Assembly: GCA_963770645.1 (NCBI GenBank)
Contig: CAVYQL010000003.1
Location: 2,170,001-2,234,000 of the forward strand
Direction of reading: 5' to 3'
Length of the DNA stretch: 64,000 bases
Origin: Bog-473 sp963770645
Lineage (GTDB): Bacteria; Actinomycetota; Acidimicrobiia; Acidimicrobiales; RAAP-2
The notes below the pieces were generated by a model that was given only the letters and a program-made list of their open reading frames with translations, was not told where the DNA came from and made no database searches. Below are positions 53,877-61,705 of the stretch, one piece after another; the stretch's first letter is position 1; each line of letters starts with the position of its first letter. The position numbers were made by a program, and so were the translations under genes.

Positions 53877-53939
53877 CGGGCACATACCCCCAGGTCCGGG
53901 CTGTTCTGCGCGAAGCGCACCCGCGTCGTTGCAGCCCGC

Positions 53940-53957
53940 TTTGAGTATACTGAATAG
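53940..53957. promoter_or_regulatory. GAGTATACT operator between CoA transferase and crotonase
   Basis: TTTGAGTATACTGAATAG has AGTATACT as an exact palindrome, with further partial symmetry (TTGAGTATACTGAA). It sits 64 bases upstream of the CoA transferase start and 35 bases upstream of the crotonase start. Confidence 0.55.
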
Positions 53958-53991
53958 GTCCACACCCGACCAGTGAGGAGCCGTAGGAGCA

Positions 53992-54840
53992 GTGGCAGAA
54001 CAGCCCGCATCCAGCGCCGATGACGCCGGCCCCGTGATCCTGACCGAGGTGGTCGACCGGGTCGGCACGATCGTCTTGAACCGTCCATCACGGCGCAATG
54101 CGCTGAACGGCGAGCTCATCGGCGCGCTCGACGACGCCGTCCGCACGATGGCGCAGGACCCCGACGCCAAGGTGGTGGTCGTCACGGGCGCAGCGCCCGA
54201 GGGCGGCCACGGCGGCTTCTGCTCGGGCGGCGACGTGAAGGGCGGCGGACGGGGGGCACCGGGGTCCGAGAAGGGCGTTCCGCCCGATGCGCTGTCGGGC
54301 GACCTCTCGCGCCACGACCACCACGCGGCGATGCTCCTGCACCTGATGCCCAAGCCGACCATCGCCATGGTCGGCGGGCCCGCTGTCGGCGCCGGCTGCA
54401 GCCTTGCCGCCGCGTGCGACCTCCGCTTCGCCTCCGAGGACGCCGTCTTCGCCGCGAACTTCTCTCCCAACGGACTGTCGGGTGACTACGGGGGCTCCTT
54501 CTTCTGGACCCGGATCGGCGGGACCGCGCTCGCCCGACGCCTGTACCTCCTCAACGAGAAGCTCCCGGCGCTACGGGCCCTCGAGCTCGGGATGGTGCAC
54601 GCCGTGCTCCCCCCCCGCGAGCTCCGGTCCTACACCTACGAGATCGCCGCCTCGCTCGTACGGACGCCCGCCACACTGCTCGCCTTGACGAAGGAGAACC
54701 TCAACGAAGCCGAGGACGAAGTCGAGCGGCGTCGTTGGCTCTTTGCCAACGAGGCCGAGAATCAGGCGCGGTCGGCCAAGGCGATGTACGAGCGCATGCA
54801 GCAACGAGAGAGCCGGGCCGGGGAAACCTCCGGGCCCTGA
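53992..54840 (+). CDS. Enoyl-CoA hydratase/isomerase family protein
   Basis: The 282-residue crotonase has VGTIVLNRPSRRNALNGEL near residue 25, GGHGGFCSGGDVKGGGRG near 75, and GGPAVGAGCSLAAACDLRFASEDA near 125. Its long Gly-rich loop after the oxyanion segment is larger than usual. The start is GTG 53992 with GGAG 4 bases upstream, after the TAGGAG context. It is divergent from the two-domain CoA transferase. Its product, like other crotonases here, would act on an enoyl-CoA of unknown chain. Confidence 0.9.
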   Translation: MAEQPASSADDAGPVILTEVVDRVGTIVLNRPSRRNALNGELIGALDDAVRTMAQDPDAKVVVVTGAAPEGGHGGFCSGGDVKGGGRGAPGSEKGVPPDALSGDLSRHDHHAAMLLHLMPKPTIAMVGGPAVGAGCSLAAACDLRFASEDAVFAANFSPNGLSGDYGGSFFWTRIGGTALARRLYLLNEKLPALRALELGMVHAVLPPRELRSYTYEIAASLVRTPATLLALTKENLNEAEDEVERRRWLFANEAENQARSAKAMYERMQQRESRAGETSGP

Positions 54841-54885
54841 ACGACGCGACCGGTCCCAGAACCAAACCCTTCGGTCCGGCGATCG

Positions 54886-55047
54886 TCAGCGACTCGAGTG
54901 CGAAGATGCGGTCGACGCGGCCAGGGCGGGCGTGCTGGTGTGCAACGACCCCGACGCGGACTCCAGGGGCCCGCTCCACACGGCGACCGTGGCGGCGATC
55001 GCGCACAGCAGGCCGACGGCGATGACCCGTCCGGGGTGCTTCGTCAT
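54886..55047 (-). CDS. Tiny membrane or exported protein, copy B
   Basis: This 53-residue protein is too short for a usual gene call, but it is a clear paralogue of the protein at 51102-51296. Both start with a short basic stretch, then a hydrophobic segment (VIAVGLLCAIAATVAVWSGP), LHTS and a Ser-rich tail. The leader upstream of the ATG matches copy A, with TCCACAT at the same distance. It lies 63 bases past the acyl-CoA dehydrogenase stop on the same strand. Two copies with matching promoters suggest a real regulated small protein of unknown role. Confidence 0.55.
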   Translation of the reverse strand: MTKHPGRVIAVGLLCAIAATVAVWSGPLESASGSLHTSTPALAASTASSHSSR

Positions 55048-55110
55048 GGGTCCAGTCTCGAACGCGAATATGTGGAGACGACCAGAGCAACCTAAGAAGA
55101 TTCGTAGAAG

Positions 55111-56376
55111 TCAGGAGGACGCTGACTGGGGGAGTGGCCCCACTCGCAGGTCGCGGTAGGGCACGTCCTTGTCGCTGGCAGGCTCCCGGGGCAGGCCGAG
55201 GGCACGCTCGCCGAGGACGTTGAGCTGGATTTCGTCGGTCCCCCCGCCCAGCCGGTTCCCCGGGCTGGCCAGGTTGACCAGCTGCAGGTCGCCCTCGAGG
55301 GGTGACCGCGACCCCATCAGCATCCCGCCGGCGCCCACGATGCGGTAGGAGAGGTCGCGGGACTGCTGGCAGATGCGGGCCGTGGTGAGCTTGGCGATGG
55401 AACCGTCGGCACCGGTGAGCCGCCCGCCGGCCACTGCGCTCCGCCGCATGGTCCAGCCGTTGACGCGCACCTGCGCCACGTAGCGCGCCAGCTCCTGGCG
55501 AACGAGGGCATCCCCCGCCACGCCATGGTGCTGGGCCAGCTCGATCATCACCTTGGCCGGCACGGCACCGGCCCGGATCGGGCTCCGTCGTTCCCTGGCC
55601 GCGTCGCGGGCTCGATCGAGCACCTCGCTCACCTTGTGGTCGAGTTCGCCCTCGGACCCCGAGCGCGCCGGGACCAGGCCCCGCAGGCCCGCGCCCGCCA
55701 GGGAGTTGCGTTCGTGCAGCAGCGTCGTCTGGGCCACCGGCCAGCCCCCGTTGACGTGGCCGATGACGCGGTCCGACGCGACCCGCGCCTCGGTGATGAA
55801 GACCTCGCAGAAATTGGCCGCACCGTTCATCTGCTTGAGCGGCCGCGCCGCAATGCCGGGCTGCTTCATGTCGATGGCGAAGTAGGTGATGCCTGCGTGC
55901 TTGGGCGCGTCGATGTCGGTGCGAGCGAGGAGCATGCCGAAATCGGCGACGTCCGCCGCCGAGTTCCACACTTTCTGGCCCGTGACGACCCAGTCGTCAC
56001 CGTCGCGCACTGCCCGCGTCGACACACTCGCGAGGTCCGAACCCGCCCCCGGCTCGCTGAAGAGCTGACACCAGGCCGCGTCGCCGGTCGCGATGGGCCG
56101 CACGAGCTCAGCCTGCTGCTCGGAGGTCGCGTGATCGAGCAATGTCGGGGCCGCCAGGGTGGCTGCCAAGGCACCAACGGGAGGCCCGATGACCTTGTTG
56201 GCGGCCAGCACGCCGGTGATCACCGCGGCGTCACGTCGTGGCAGGCCCAAACCTCCCAGTCCATGTGGCCAAGTCGGGTACGCATACCCCGCGTCGGCCA
56301 GTCGCAGCCACCACTCGCGCACGGTCAGCGTGGGGTCCCAGTTGGCCTCCACCCAGTCCTGGACCGCCGCCGCCAA
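55111..56376 (-). CDS. Acyl-CoA dehydrogenase
   Basis: The 421-residue enzyme shows GYAYPTWPHGLGGLGLPRR near residue 32, CQLFSEPGAGSDLAS near 112, TGQKVWNSAADVADFGMLLARTD near 138, and the C-terminal GGGTDEIQLNVLGERALGLPREP. The start is uncertain. TTG 56376 is the first usable codon after the upstream in-frame TGA at 56410-56412, which is the stop of the MaoC gene, and GAGG lies 3 bases before it. It follows the MaoC-like gene by 33 bases and is probably co-transcribed with it, giving a dehydrogenase-hydratase pair. Confidence 0.9.
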   Translation of the reverse strand: MAAAVQDWVEANWDPTLTVREWWLRLADAGYAYPTWPHGLGGLGLPRRDAAVITGVLAANKVIGPPVGALAATLAAPTLLDHATSEQQAELVRPIATGDAAWCQLFSEPGAGSDLASVSTRAVRDGDDWVVTGQKVWNSAADVADFGMLLARTDIDAPKHAGITYFAIDMKQPGIAARPLKQMNGAANFCEVFITEARVASDRVIGHVNGGWPVAQTTLLHERNSLAGAGLRGLVPARSGSEGELDHKVSEVLDRARDAARERRSPIRAGAVPAKVMIELAQHHGVAGDALVRQELARYVAQVRVNGWTMRRSAVAGGRLTGADGSIAKLTTARICQQSRDLSYRIVGAGGMLMGSRSPLEGDLQLVNLASPGNRLGGGTDEIQLNVLGERALGLPREPASDKDVPYRDLRVGPLPQSASS

Positions 56377-56409
56377 ATCCTCGCCCGGGCCCGCCTCTGG
56401 GCCCTGCGC

Positions 56410-57693
56410 TCACCCCTCGCCCTTGGCCTTGCGCTCGGCGACGATCTCGTGGTGGCGCTCGAGCATCTGCACGGCCTGCGCCGCCAGGTCGGCCGGCGGC
56501 TCGGGCAGCGCGATGGGCCCGTGCTCGCGGCTCGGCAGCGCAACGGTCGCCTTGGCCGGGCAGGTCACCACGTCGCGCTGGTTGGTCCCGCGCATCTCGA
56601 TGTCGACGATGCAGCGGCCTTCCTCTTGGCGTTTGTCGACCACCTCGCCGGTGAGGATGTGCGTGTCGCCGATGTAGTTGAACTTGCGGATTTCCGAGGA
56701 CTGCGAGACGAGCCAGCCGTCGTCGCCCATGTAATCGGTCATGTAGTGCGACAGCCAGCAGTCGCGCATCACTCCATAGTCGTAGGCCATCGGGTTGCCG
56801 ATGGCCTGGGCCCAGGCGGAGTCCCAGTGCACGCGCTGGGCCACGTCGGGCACGCCGTACTCGTTCTTCACGTAGAAGGGGGCGATTCGCTGGCGGTTCT
56901 TGTAGGCGATGCGGTTGGCGCAGGGCTCGTAGGGCACGAACCCGTAGCCGCCGGCATGGAACACGATCATGTCGGTCGTGGTGAGCGGTCCCTTGGCCAT
57001 GGGGTTCAGTACGTCACCGACGTGCACGTCCTCCCAATAGCGAGGCTCGGATCCCTGCACCTCTTCGGCGGCGTAGACGGCATCGATCTTCTCGATGTCC
57101 TCGTCGGTGTAGGTGGCCGGCCCGATGGAGGCGTACTTCCCCTTCTCCCGCGCCGTCTTGCGCTCCGTGTGGATGGCCAGTGTGCGCGAGATGGCGACGA
57201 TCTCGGCGCGCTGGTTCATCTTGACGCTGGCGTACGTGACGAGGAGCGAGCGCTCGGCGAACTCGGACTTCTTCTCGACCACCGATTCGGTGCCGCCGAA
57301 GCTGTAGAGCGAATCGCCCTCGAGCAGCGGGCGGAACCACTGCCACGTAGACCCCGAGACGAACACGTGGATGCCGCGGAACGACGGCCGCTTGATGCGC
57401 TCCTTGGGCGGGTCGGCGTAGAGCGGCCGGTTCAGCGCGATCGGGATCATGGGCGCGGCAATCTGACCACCCCAGCGCGTCGCCACGCCGTAGTCCGCCG
57501 ATGTGAAGAGCGGGTTGTCGTCGCCGTAACCGCGGGCGAAGTTGCGCATGGCGTCGGGCGTCGCCGTCGTCAGGAATTCCCGCCCCCCCGAAGGTGCCCA
57601 CCGGCCGACCAGGGACTTCGCCCGCTCGATGTCCTCTTCCTTGAACTGATAGTCGGTCGCCTTCTCGAACTCTGCGGACGTGGTGGTCGCCAT
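56410..57693 (-). CDS. MaoC-like (FAS1-like) dehydratase
   Basis: The 427-residue protein carries two hot-dog domains. The N-terminal one has FARGYGDDNPLFTSADYGVATRWGGQIAAPM near residues 50-80, matching the FAS1-like or MaoC dehydratase N-terminal domain. The C-terminal part has FYVKNEYGVPDVAQRVHWDSAWAQAIGNPMAYDYGVMRDCW near 280-320. It should hydrate an enoyl-CoA. ATG 57693 has AAAGGGG about 5 bases upstream. A GAAAGAGTATCCTAAAA site lies 44 bases before the start. Confidence 0.9.
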   Translation of the reverse strand: MATTTSAEFEKATDYQFKEEDIERAKSLVGRWAPSGGREFLTTATPDAMRNFARGYGDDNPLFTSADYGVATRWGGQIAAPMIPIALNRPLYADPPKERIKRPSFRGIHVFVSGSTWQWFRPLLEGDSLYSFGGTESVVEKKSEFAERSLLVTYASVKMNQRAEIVAISRTLAIHTERKTAREKGKYASIGPATYTDEDIEKIDAVYAAEEVQGSEPRYWEDVHVGDVLNPMAKGPLTTTDMIVFHAGGYGFVPYEPCANRIAYKNRQRIAPFYVKNEYGVPDVAQRVHWDSAWAQAIGNPMAYDYGVMRDCWLSHYMTDYMGDDGWLVSQSSEIRKFNYIGDTHILTGEVVDKRQEEGRCIVDIEMRGTNQRDVVTCPAKATVALPSREHGPIALPEPPADLAAQAVQMLERHHEIVAERKAKGEG

Positions 57694-57737
57694 TGGTTCC
57701 CCTTTGGTCGCGGCCAAACCGGGCTTCTCGGTCCCAC

Positions 57738-57754
57738 GAAAGAGTATCCTAAAA
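57738..57754. promoter_or_regulatory. GAAAGAGTATCCT operator before the MaoC-dehydrogenase operon
   Basis: GAAAGAGTATCCTAAAA lies about 45 bases before the MaoC start and 37 bases from the stop of the upstream amidohydrolase gene. It matches 16 of 17 bases of the site (opposite strand) before the thiolase at 34365-34381. Confidence 0.6.
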
Positions 57755-57790
57755 GGGCGTCGCCCCGCCTCCCCCTGCGGCGCGGCCCCC

Positions 57791-58954
57791 TCAGTCTCCG
57801 GGCGGCGCCGGGACGCTCGGGAAGAGCTCTTGGAACGCGCCGATGCGGATGCGCCGGCTCACCGCCTCGTCCACGCCGTCGAAGAGTTCGTGCAGCGTCT
57901 TCTGCGTGTGGCCGAAGGTCCCCTCGAAGTGCGGATAGTCGCTTCCCCACGTGACGTTCTGCCAGCCCATGGCCCAGTTGGCCGCGACGGCCGAGAGGTC
58001 ATGTTGGAACGACGCGTACACCTGCTCGTAGAGGTAGCGGCTCGGGAGCTTCGACAGGTTCGGCCGCACCGCTGCGCCGTGCTGGCGGTAACCCTCGTCC
58101 ATGCGGTCGGCGATAAAGGGACCCCATGTGGCGCCGCCCTCCGACACCAGCACCTTCAGCTCGGGGTGCCGGTCGAGGGCGCCGCAGGCAATCAGCTGTG
58201 TGACTGCGCGCTGGCCGCCGTAGGTGGTCTCGACGTAGTTGAGCACGGCGCCGCCGCGGCCCCGGTAGTAGACGCCGGTGCGCTGCGTCGGGTCGTGCGG
58301 CTCGGTCCCGATGTGGAACCCGATGACCATCCCGGTCTCGGCGAACGCGGCCCAGAGCGGGTCCCACTCCTCGTCGTTCCAGTCTGGTCGTCCGATCGGG
58401 GGCTTCGTCGGCAGGAAGCCGCAGAGGAAGCCGCCGTCGCTGGCCCGGTGCACCTCGGCGACGGCATCGTCGATGTCGATGAGCGGGATGGAGGCCACAC
58501 AGACGAAGCGCGGGGAGTGGGACTGGAAGTCGATCGCCCACTCGTTCATGGCACGGCAGCCTTCTTTGACGACATTGGGCGAGCGCACGTTGAAGGTCCA
58601 GATGCCGAGCGACGGATACATGACCTCGCCCCAGACTCCTTCGTTGTCGAGGTCCTTCAGCCGGCCGACCGGGTCGTTGCCCCCGATGGCGCGGCGTATG
58701 AATTCCTCCTCGTCCGAGTCGACGGGGTGTGCGTTGATGCCCAGGCCCTTGCGGGGTGGCTTCCCTTTCGGCAGGTCACGGCGGAACTCCTGCCCGTCTA
58801 TATAGATCGTCTCGAAGTCTCCGCTCGGATCCTTCACACTCCGGGGCAGGCGCTCCTTGACGTCGTCGGGCAGAGACGAGAACAGGTCGGGAGGCTCAAT
58901 CAGGTGGGAGTCGCCCGAGTTGGCCCACAGCTTCTTCTCTCCCAGGTCACTCAC
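57791..58954 (-). CDS. Amidohydrolase-2 family metal-dependent hydrolase
   Basis: The 387-residue TIM-barrel protein of the Amidohydrolase_2 type reads WANSGDSHLIEPPDLF near the N-terminus (the metal-binding D-x-H), GVWGEVMYPSLGIWTFN near 105, and GFHIGTEPHDP near 210. A late WGSDYPHFEGTFGHT near 345 gives the catalytic Asp. Members hydrolyse or decarboxylate ring acids and cleave CoA-linked dioxo compounds. The GTG at 58954 has GGGGAGG about 6 bases upstream. A 15-base operator of the GntR-2 type is 45 bases upstream. Confidence 0.92.
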   Translation of the reverse strand: MSDLGEKKLWANSGDSHLIEPPDLFSSLPDDVKERLPRSVKDPSGDFETIYIDGQEFRRDLPKGKPPRKGLGINAHPVDSDEEEFIRRAIGGNDPVGRLKDLDNEGVWGEVMYPSLGIWTFNVRSPNVVKEGCRAMNEWAIDFQSHSPRFVCVASIPLIDIDDAVAEVHRASDGGFLCGFLPTKPPIGRPDWNDEEWDPLWAAFAETGMVIGFHIGTEPHDPTQRTGVYYRGRGGAVLNYVETTYGGQRAVTQLIACGALDRHPELKVLVSEGGATWGPFIADRMDEGYRQHGAAVRPNLSKLPSRYLYEQVYASFQHDLSAVAANWAMGWQNVTWGSDYPHFEGTFGHTQKTLHELFDGVDEAVSRRIRIGAFQELFPSVPAPPGD

Positions 58955-58998
58955 TGCGTCCTCCCCGTTCCGTACGGCCCGCCGCACCGGTTCAATAT

Positions 58999-59013
58999 GA
59001 AAATCATGTTCTC
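58999..59013. promoter_or_regulatory. GAAAATCATGTTCTC operator before the amidohydrolase
   Basis: It matches 14 of 15 bases of the opposite-strand reading of 60627-60641. The two sites flank the double GntR gene at 59091-60521, whose product is the likely binder. Confidence 0.6.
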
Positions 59014-59090
59014 ATATAGGGGCGGCTGTCAAGGCGCGCCTTTTTTTGCGGGAGATTCGGCCGAGTCGGGAGGCCCCCTCGGCCGTGCGG

Positions 59091-60521
59091 TCAGCGCATG
59101 AGGGCGCCCAGCGCCTCGAGATGCCGGCGCATCCGGTGCCGGGCCAGCTCGTCGTCGCCCGCCTCCACGGCAGCGGCGATGCCCTTGTGCGTGCGGAGCA
59201 CCTCGGCCCTGATCTGCTTCTGCGCCTTCGGCGCCAACCGCTCGATCTGGTGCAGCCGGCTCAGGCGGATCAACACCAACGCCACGAGTTGCAGGACGCG
59301 GTTGCGCGCCGCGGCCGCGACGGCGGCGTGCAGGTCGTGTACCGCTTCGACCCGCTCGGCGTCGGTCGCGTGCTCCTCGTGTTCGAGAGCCTCGTCCAGG
59401 CCCGCCGCCCCCTCCTCGTCGATGCGCTGTGCCGCGAGGCCGGCGATGGCGACCTCGACGCCTGTGCGCATCTCGGCCAGCTCGGCCAGCTGCATCCCCC
59501 GACGAGCGAGGTAGATGGCCGCCACCTCGGTGACGGCGTTGATCGTCGGCGCCACCACAAAGAGGCCGCCGCCCGGACCGCGGCGCATGCGGGCGATCTG
59601 GTGGTGCTCGAGCAGCCGGACCGCCTCGCGCAGCAGGGCCCGGCTGACACCCTCGCGCGCGATGAGCTCGGGCTCGGTGCCCACCAGTTCGCCCGGCTGC
59701 AGGCCCTCCGTCACGATCGTCTGGGTAATGGCACGTGCCACGGCCTCGGCCCCCTTGCCCTGGGCTGACTCGGCCAGCACGACCGAGTCCGGGAGCAGCT
59801 GGCGCGTCGAACGGCGGCGGCGGAAGAAGTCAGCCTCGGCCTGCAGATGCTTGCGCATGCGCTTGCTGGCCAGTACCCCATCCCCAGCGATGATCGCCTC
59901 CGCGATCAGGGCGTGGGCGTGCACGGTCTCCTTGCCGATGTCCGTGCCGAGGCGCTGCCAGTCCGGCGAATAGAGCTGCGCCACGCGGTTGAACACCTCG
60001 ACGAAGAGCTCGAGGCCCGCATTGCCACTGACGGCCGCGATGAGTGCGTGCAACTCGCGCGGATCGCTGGCCGGATCGACCGGCGTGCCCTTTGCGAAGG
60101 ACGCCAGCTCAGCGAGGTTGCGCTCGTCGGCGCGCAACGCAGCCAGCTGGCAGGCGAGCTCCTCGAGGACGATGCGAGCTTCGAAGATCTCGTCGAGTCG
60201 CGCGTCCACCCGGTGCAGGTAGAGGACCACCGCGTCGATCACCGCACCGACCGTCGGTTCGGTGACGACGAGGCCGCCGCCAGGTCCGCGCCGGGTGCGC
60301 GCCACCTGCTGGTGCTCGACCAGGCGCACCGCCTCCCGGAAGACGGCACGGCTCACCTGGTACTGCTCCAGCAACTCAGTCTCCGAGCCCAAGACCTCGC
60401 CCACCGGCCACCGGAGGGCCATCACGTCCTCGATGATGAGGTCGGCCACCTTTGCCGCCCGCTTCGCGTTCGAGTCGGCTCCCGGACGCGCCAGGTCGCG
60501 GGTGGCCGGCGTCGGCGTCAT
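59091..60521 (-). CDS. Double-headed GntR/FCD transcriptional regulator (second)
   Basis: The 476-residue protein has the same two-unit layout as the one at 29355: unit 1 winged helix (VADLIIEDVM, YQVSRAVFREAVRLVEHQQVA, RRGPGGGLVVTEPTV) and FCD, then unit 2 (VARAITQTIV, EGVSRALLREAVRLLEHHQIARMRRGPGGGLFVVAPT) and FCD ending HLEALGALMR. The two proteins share these blocks and the order of domains. ATG 60521 gives MTPTPATRDLARPG; the upstream extension is not coding and no clear ribosome site is seen. Its gap to the DUF2889 gene holds its probable operators, and the downstream amidohydrolase has another. Confidence 0.9.
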   Translation of the reverse strand: MTPTPATRDLARPGADSNAKRAAKVADLIIEDVMALRWPVGEVLGSETELLEQYQVSRAVFREAVRLVEHQQVARTRRGPGGGLVVTEPTVGAVIDAVVLYLHRVDARLDEIFEARIVLEELACQLAALRADERNLAELASFAKGTPVDPASDPRELHALIAAVSGNAGLELFVEVFNRVAQLYSPDWQRLGTDIGKETVHAHALIAEAIIAGDGVLASKRMRKHLQAEADFFRRRRSTRQLLPDSVVLAESAQGKGAEAVARAITQTIVTEGLQPGELVGTEPELIAREGVSRALLREAVRLLEHHQIARMRRGPGGGLFVVAPTINAVTEVAAIYLARRGMQLAELAEMRTGVEVAIAGLAAQRIDEEGAAGLDEALEHEEHATDAERVEAVHDLHAAVAAAARNRVLQLVALVLIRLSRLHQIERLAPKAQKQIRAEVLRTHKGIAAAVEAGDDELARHRMRRHLEALGALMR

Positions 60522-60577
60522 CAGCGAGAGGTTACCCCCTCCTGCTCGGTGTTCATACCTTTTGACCAGGGTGTTCG

Positions 60578-60607
60578 GTAAAAGAGTGGGCGAAAAGAGG
60601 ACCCGCG
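60578..60607. promoter_or_regulatory. Two AAAAGAG sites in tandem before GntR-2 and DUF2889
   Basis: GTAAAAGAGTGGGCG (60578-60592) is followed directly by GAAAAGAGGACCCGCG (60592-60607). The second shares AAAAGAGGACCC with the exporter operator at 34135. Position fits control of the divergent GntR and DUF2889 genes. Confidence 0.45.
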
Positions 60608-60626
60608 TGACTTCCGGAACTACCAT

Positions 60627-60641
60627 GAAAACATGATTTTC
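60627..60641. promoter_or_regulatory. GAAAACATGATTTTC operator before the DUF2889 gene
   Basis: A near-palindrome, 15 bases before the chosen start of the DUF2889 gene. The opposite strand reads GAAAATCATGTTTTC, matching the site before the amidohydrolase (58999-59013) at 14 of 15 bases. Confidence 0.6.
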
Positions 60642-60655
60642 GAAAGGGCGGTGTG

Positions 60656-61651
60656 GTGACGACGGTCGCCCCGGCGCCCTCCGATCCCGTACCCGCACCG
60701 CCGGCGCGGCGACCGGGGTCAGTACGCAGGACCTCGACGATGCTGATGTCCTGGCCGGGCGGCCTCGGCACCGAGCTGTACCTGCAGGGCCGGGCCCGCG
60801 ATCTGCGCACACCGACGGAGGGCGCTCCAACGGTCGTGGCCCAGGCCGACCTCACCGTCCTCACCGGACGCGAGCGCGACATCCAGAGCATCGAAGCCGA
60901 TCCGGACGTGGCCGGGCTGGAACGTCTGCTCAGGGTCCGCGCCGGCTCGGGTCTGCGCGCTGCCATCGCGGCAGAACTCCCCGGCGAGGTCGAGGGTGGG
61001 ACTCCTCTCTACCTTCTGCTCGACGACCTGGGTGGAGCGACCCTGATCGCCGGGTACACCTACTTCCGATGGGCTGACGTTTTCCCCGAGATGCGGAGCC
61101 GGATCGAGAACGGTCCCCAGCGCGTCATGCAGGGCACCTGCTCGGGGTTTCGCGAGGGGTCGATCGCGCTCAAGTCCGATGGGACTCTGTCGCACGTCCG
61201 CCAGAACACCGCACGAACTGCATCGCTGGTGGATCCGGCCGACCCGCTCGGGTGGCACGAGCTGCAGGAGCACCCGGTGATGGGCATGCGCCGCGCCCGT
61301 CGGATCGATGTCTGGGCGAACGGGGACCTCCTCGAGATCGACGCCTGGTTCCGCGACAGCGTCTGGGTGCCCGAAGGGCACGAGGAGGCCATCCACGAGT
61401 ACCAGATCCTCGGCACGGCCGACCGCTCGACGGGGACGCTTCTGTCGGTGCGCGCGGTGCCCCGCGTGCTGCCCTACGGCGAATGCCCCGGGGCGGCACC
61501 GAACGCGGAGCGGATGGCGGGAACGGACTTGCGCACCATGCGCGCGGAGGTACTCCAACAGATCCGTGCCACCGACTGCTGCACACACCTGAACGACGGG
61601 CTGCGCTCGCTCGCCGAGGTCCCGATACTCGCGGCCGCGTTGCCCGACTGA
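60656..61651 (+). CDS. DUF2889 family protein
   Basis: The 331-residue protein fits the DUF2889 pattern as I recall it: GLGTELYLQGRARDL, LTVLTGRERDIQSIEADP, GTPLYLLLDDLGGATLIAGYTYFRW near 115, HPVMGMRRARRIDVW near 205, VHEYQILGTADRSTGTLLSVRAVPRVLPYGECPGAAPNAERM near 235-280, and the ending TCCTHLNDGLRSLAEVP. The function is unknown; members often stand in acyl-CoA catabolic loci. GTG 60656 has AAAGGG 7 bases upstream; GTG 60653 is an equal alternative. It starts a four-gene unit with the aldolase pair and TetR. Confidence 0.85.
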   Translation: MTTVAPAPSDPVPAPPARRPGSVRRTSTMLMSWPGGLGTELYLQGRARDLRTPTEGAPTVVAQADLTVLTGRERDIQSIEADPDVAGLERLLRVRAGSGLRAAIAAELPGEVEGGTPLYLLLDDLGGATLIAGYTYFRWADVFPEMRSRIENGPQRVMQGTCSGFREGSIALKSDGTLSHVRQNTARTASLVDPADPLGWHELQEHPVMGMRRARRIDVWANGDLLEIDAWFRDSVWVPEGHEEAIHEYQILGTADRSTGTLLSVRAVPRVLPYGECPGAAPNAERMAGTDLRTMRAEVLQQIRATDCCTHLNDGLRSLAEVPILAAALPD

Positions 61652-61705
61652 GTCGGCCTTGACGAAGCCGCCTCAGAACCACCGGAAGGAAGGCAAGCGA
61701 CGGCA

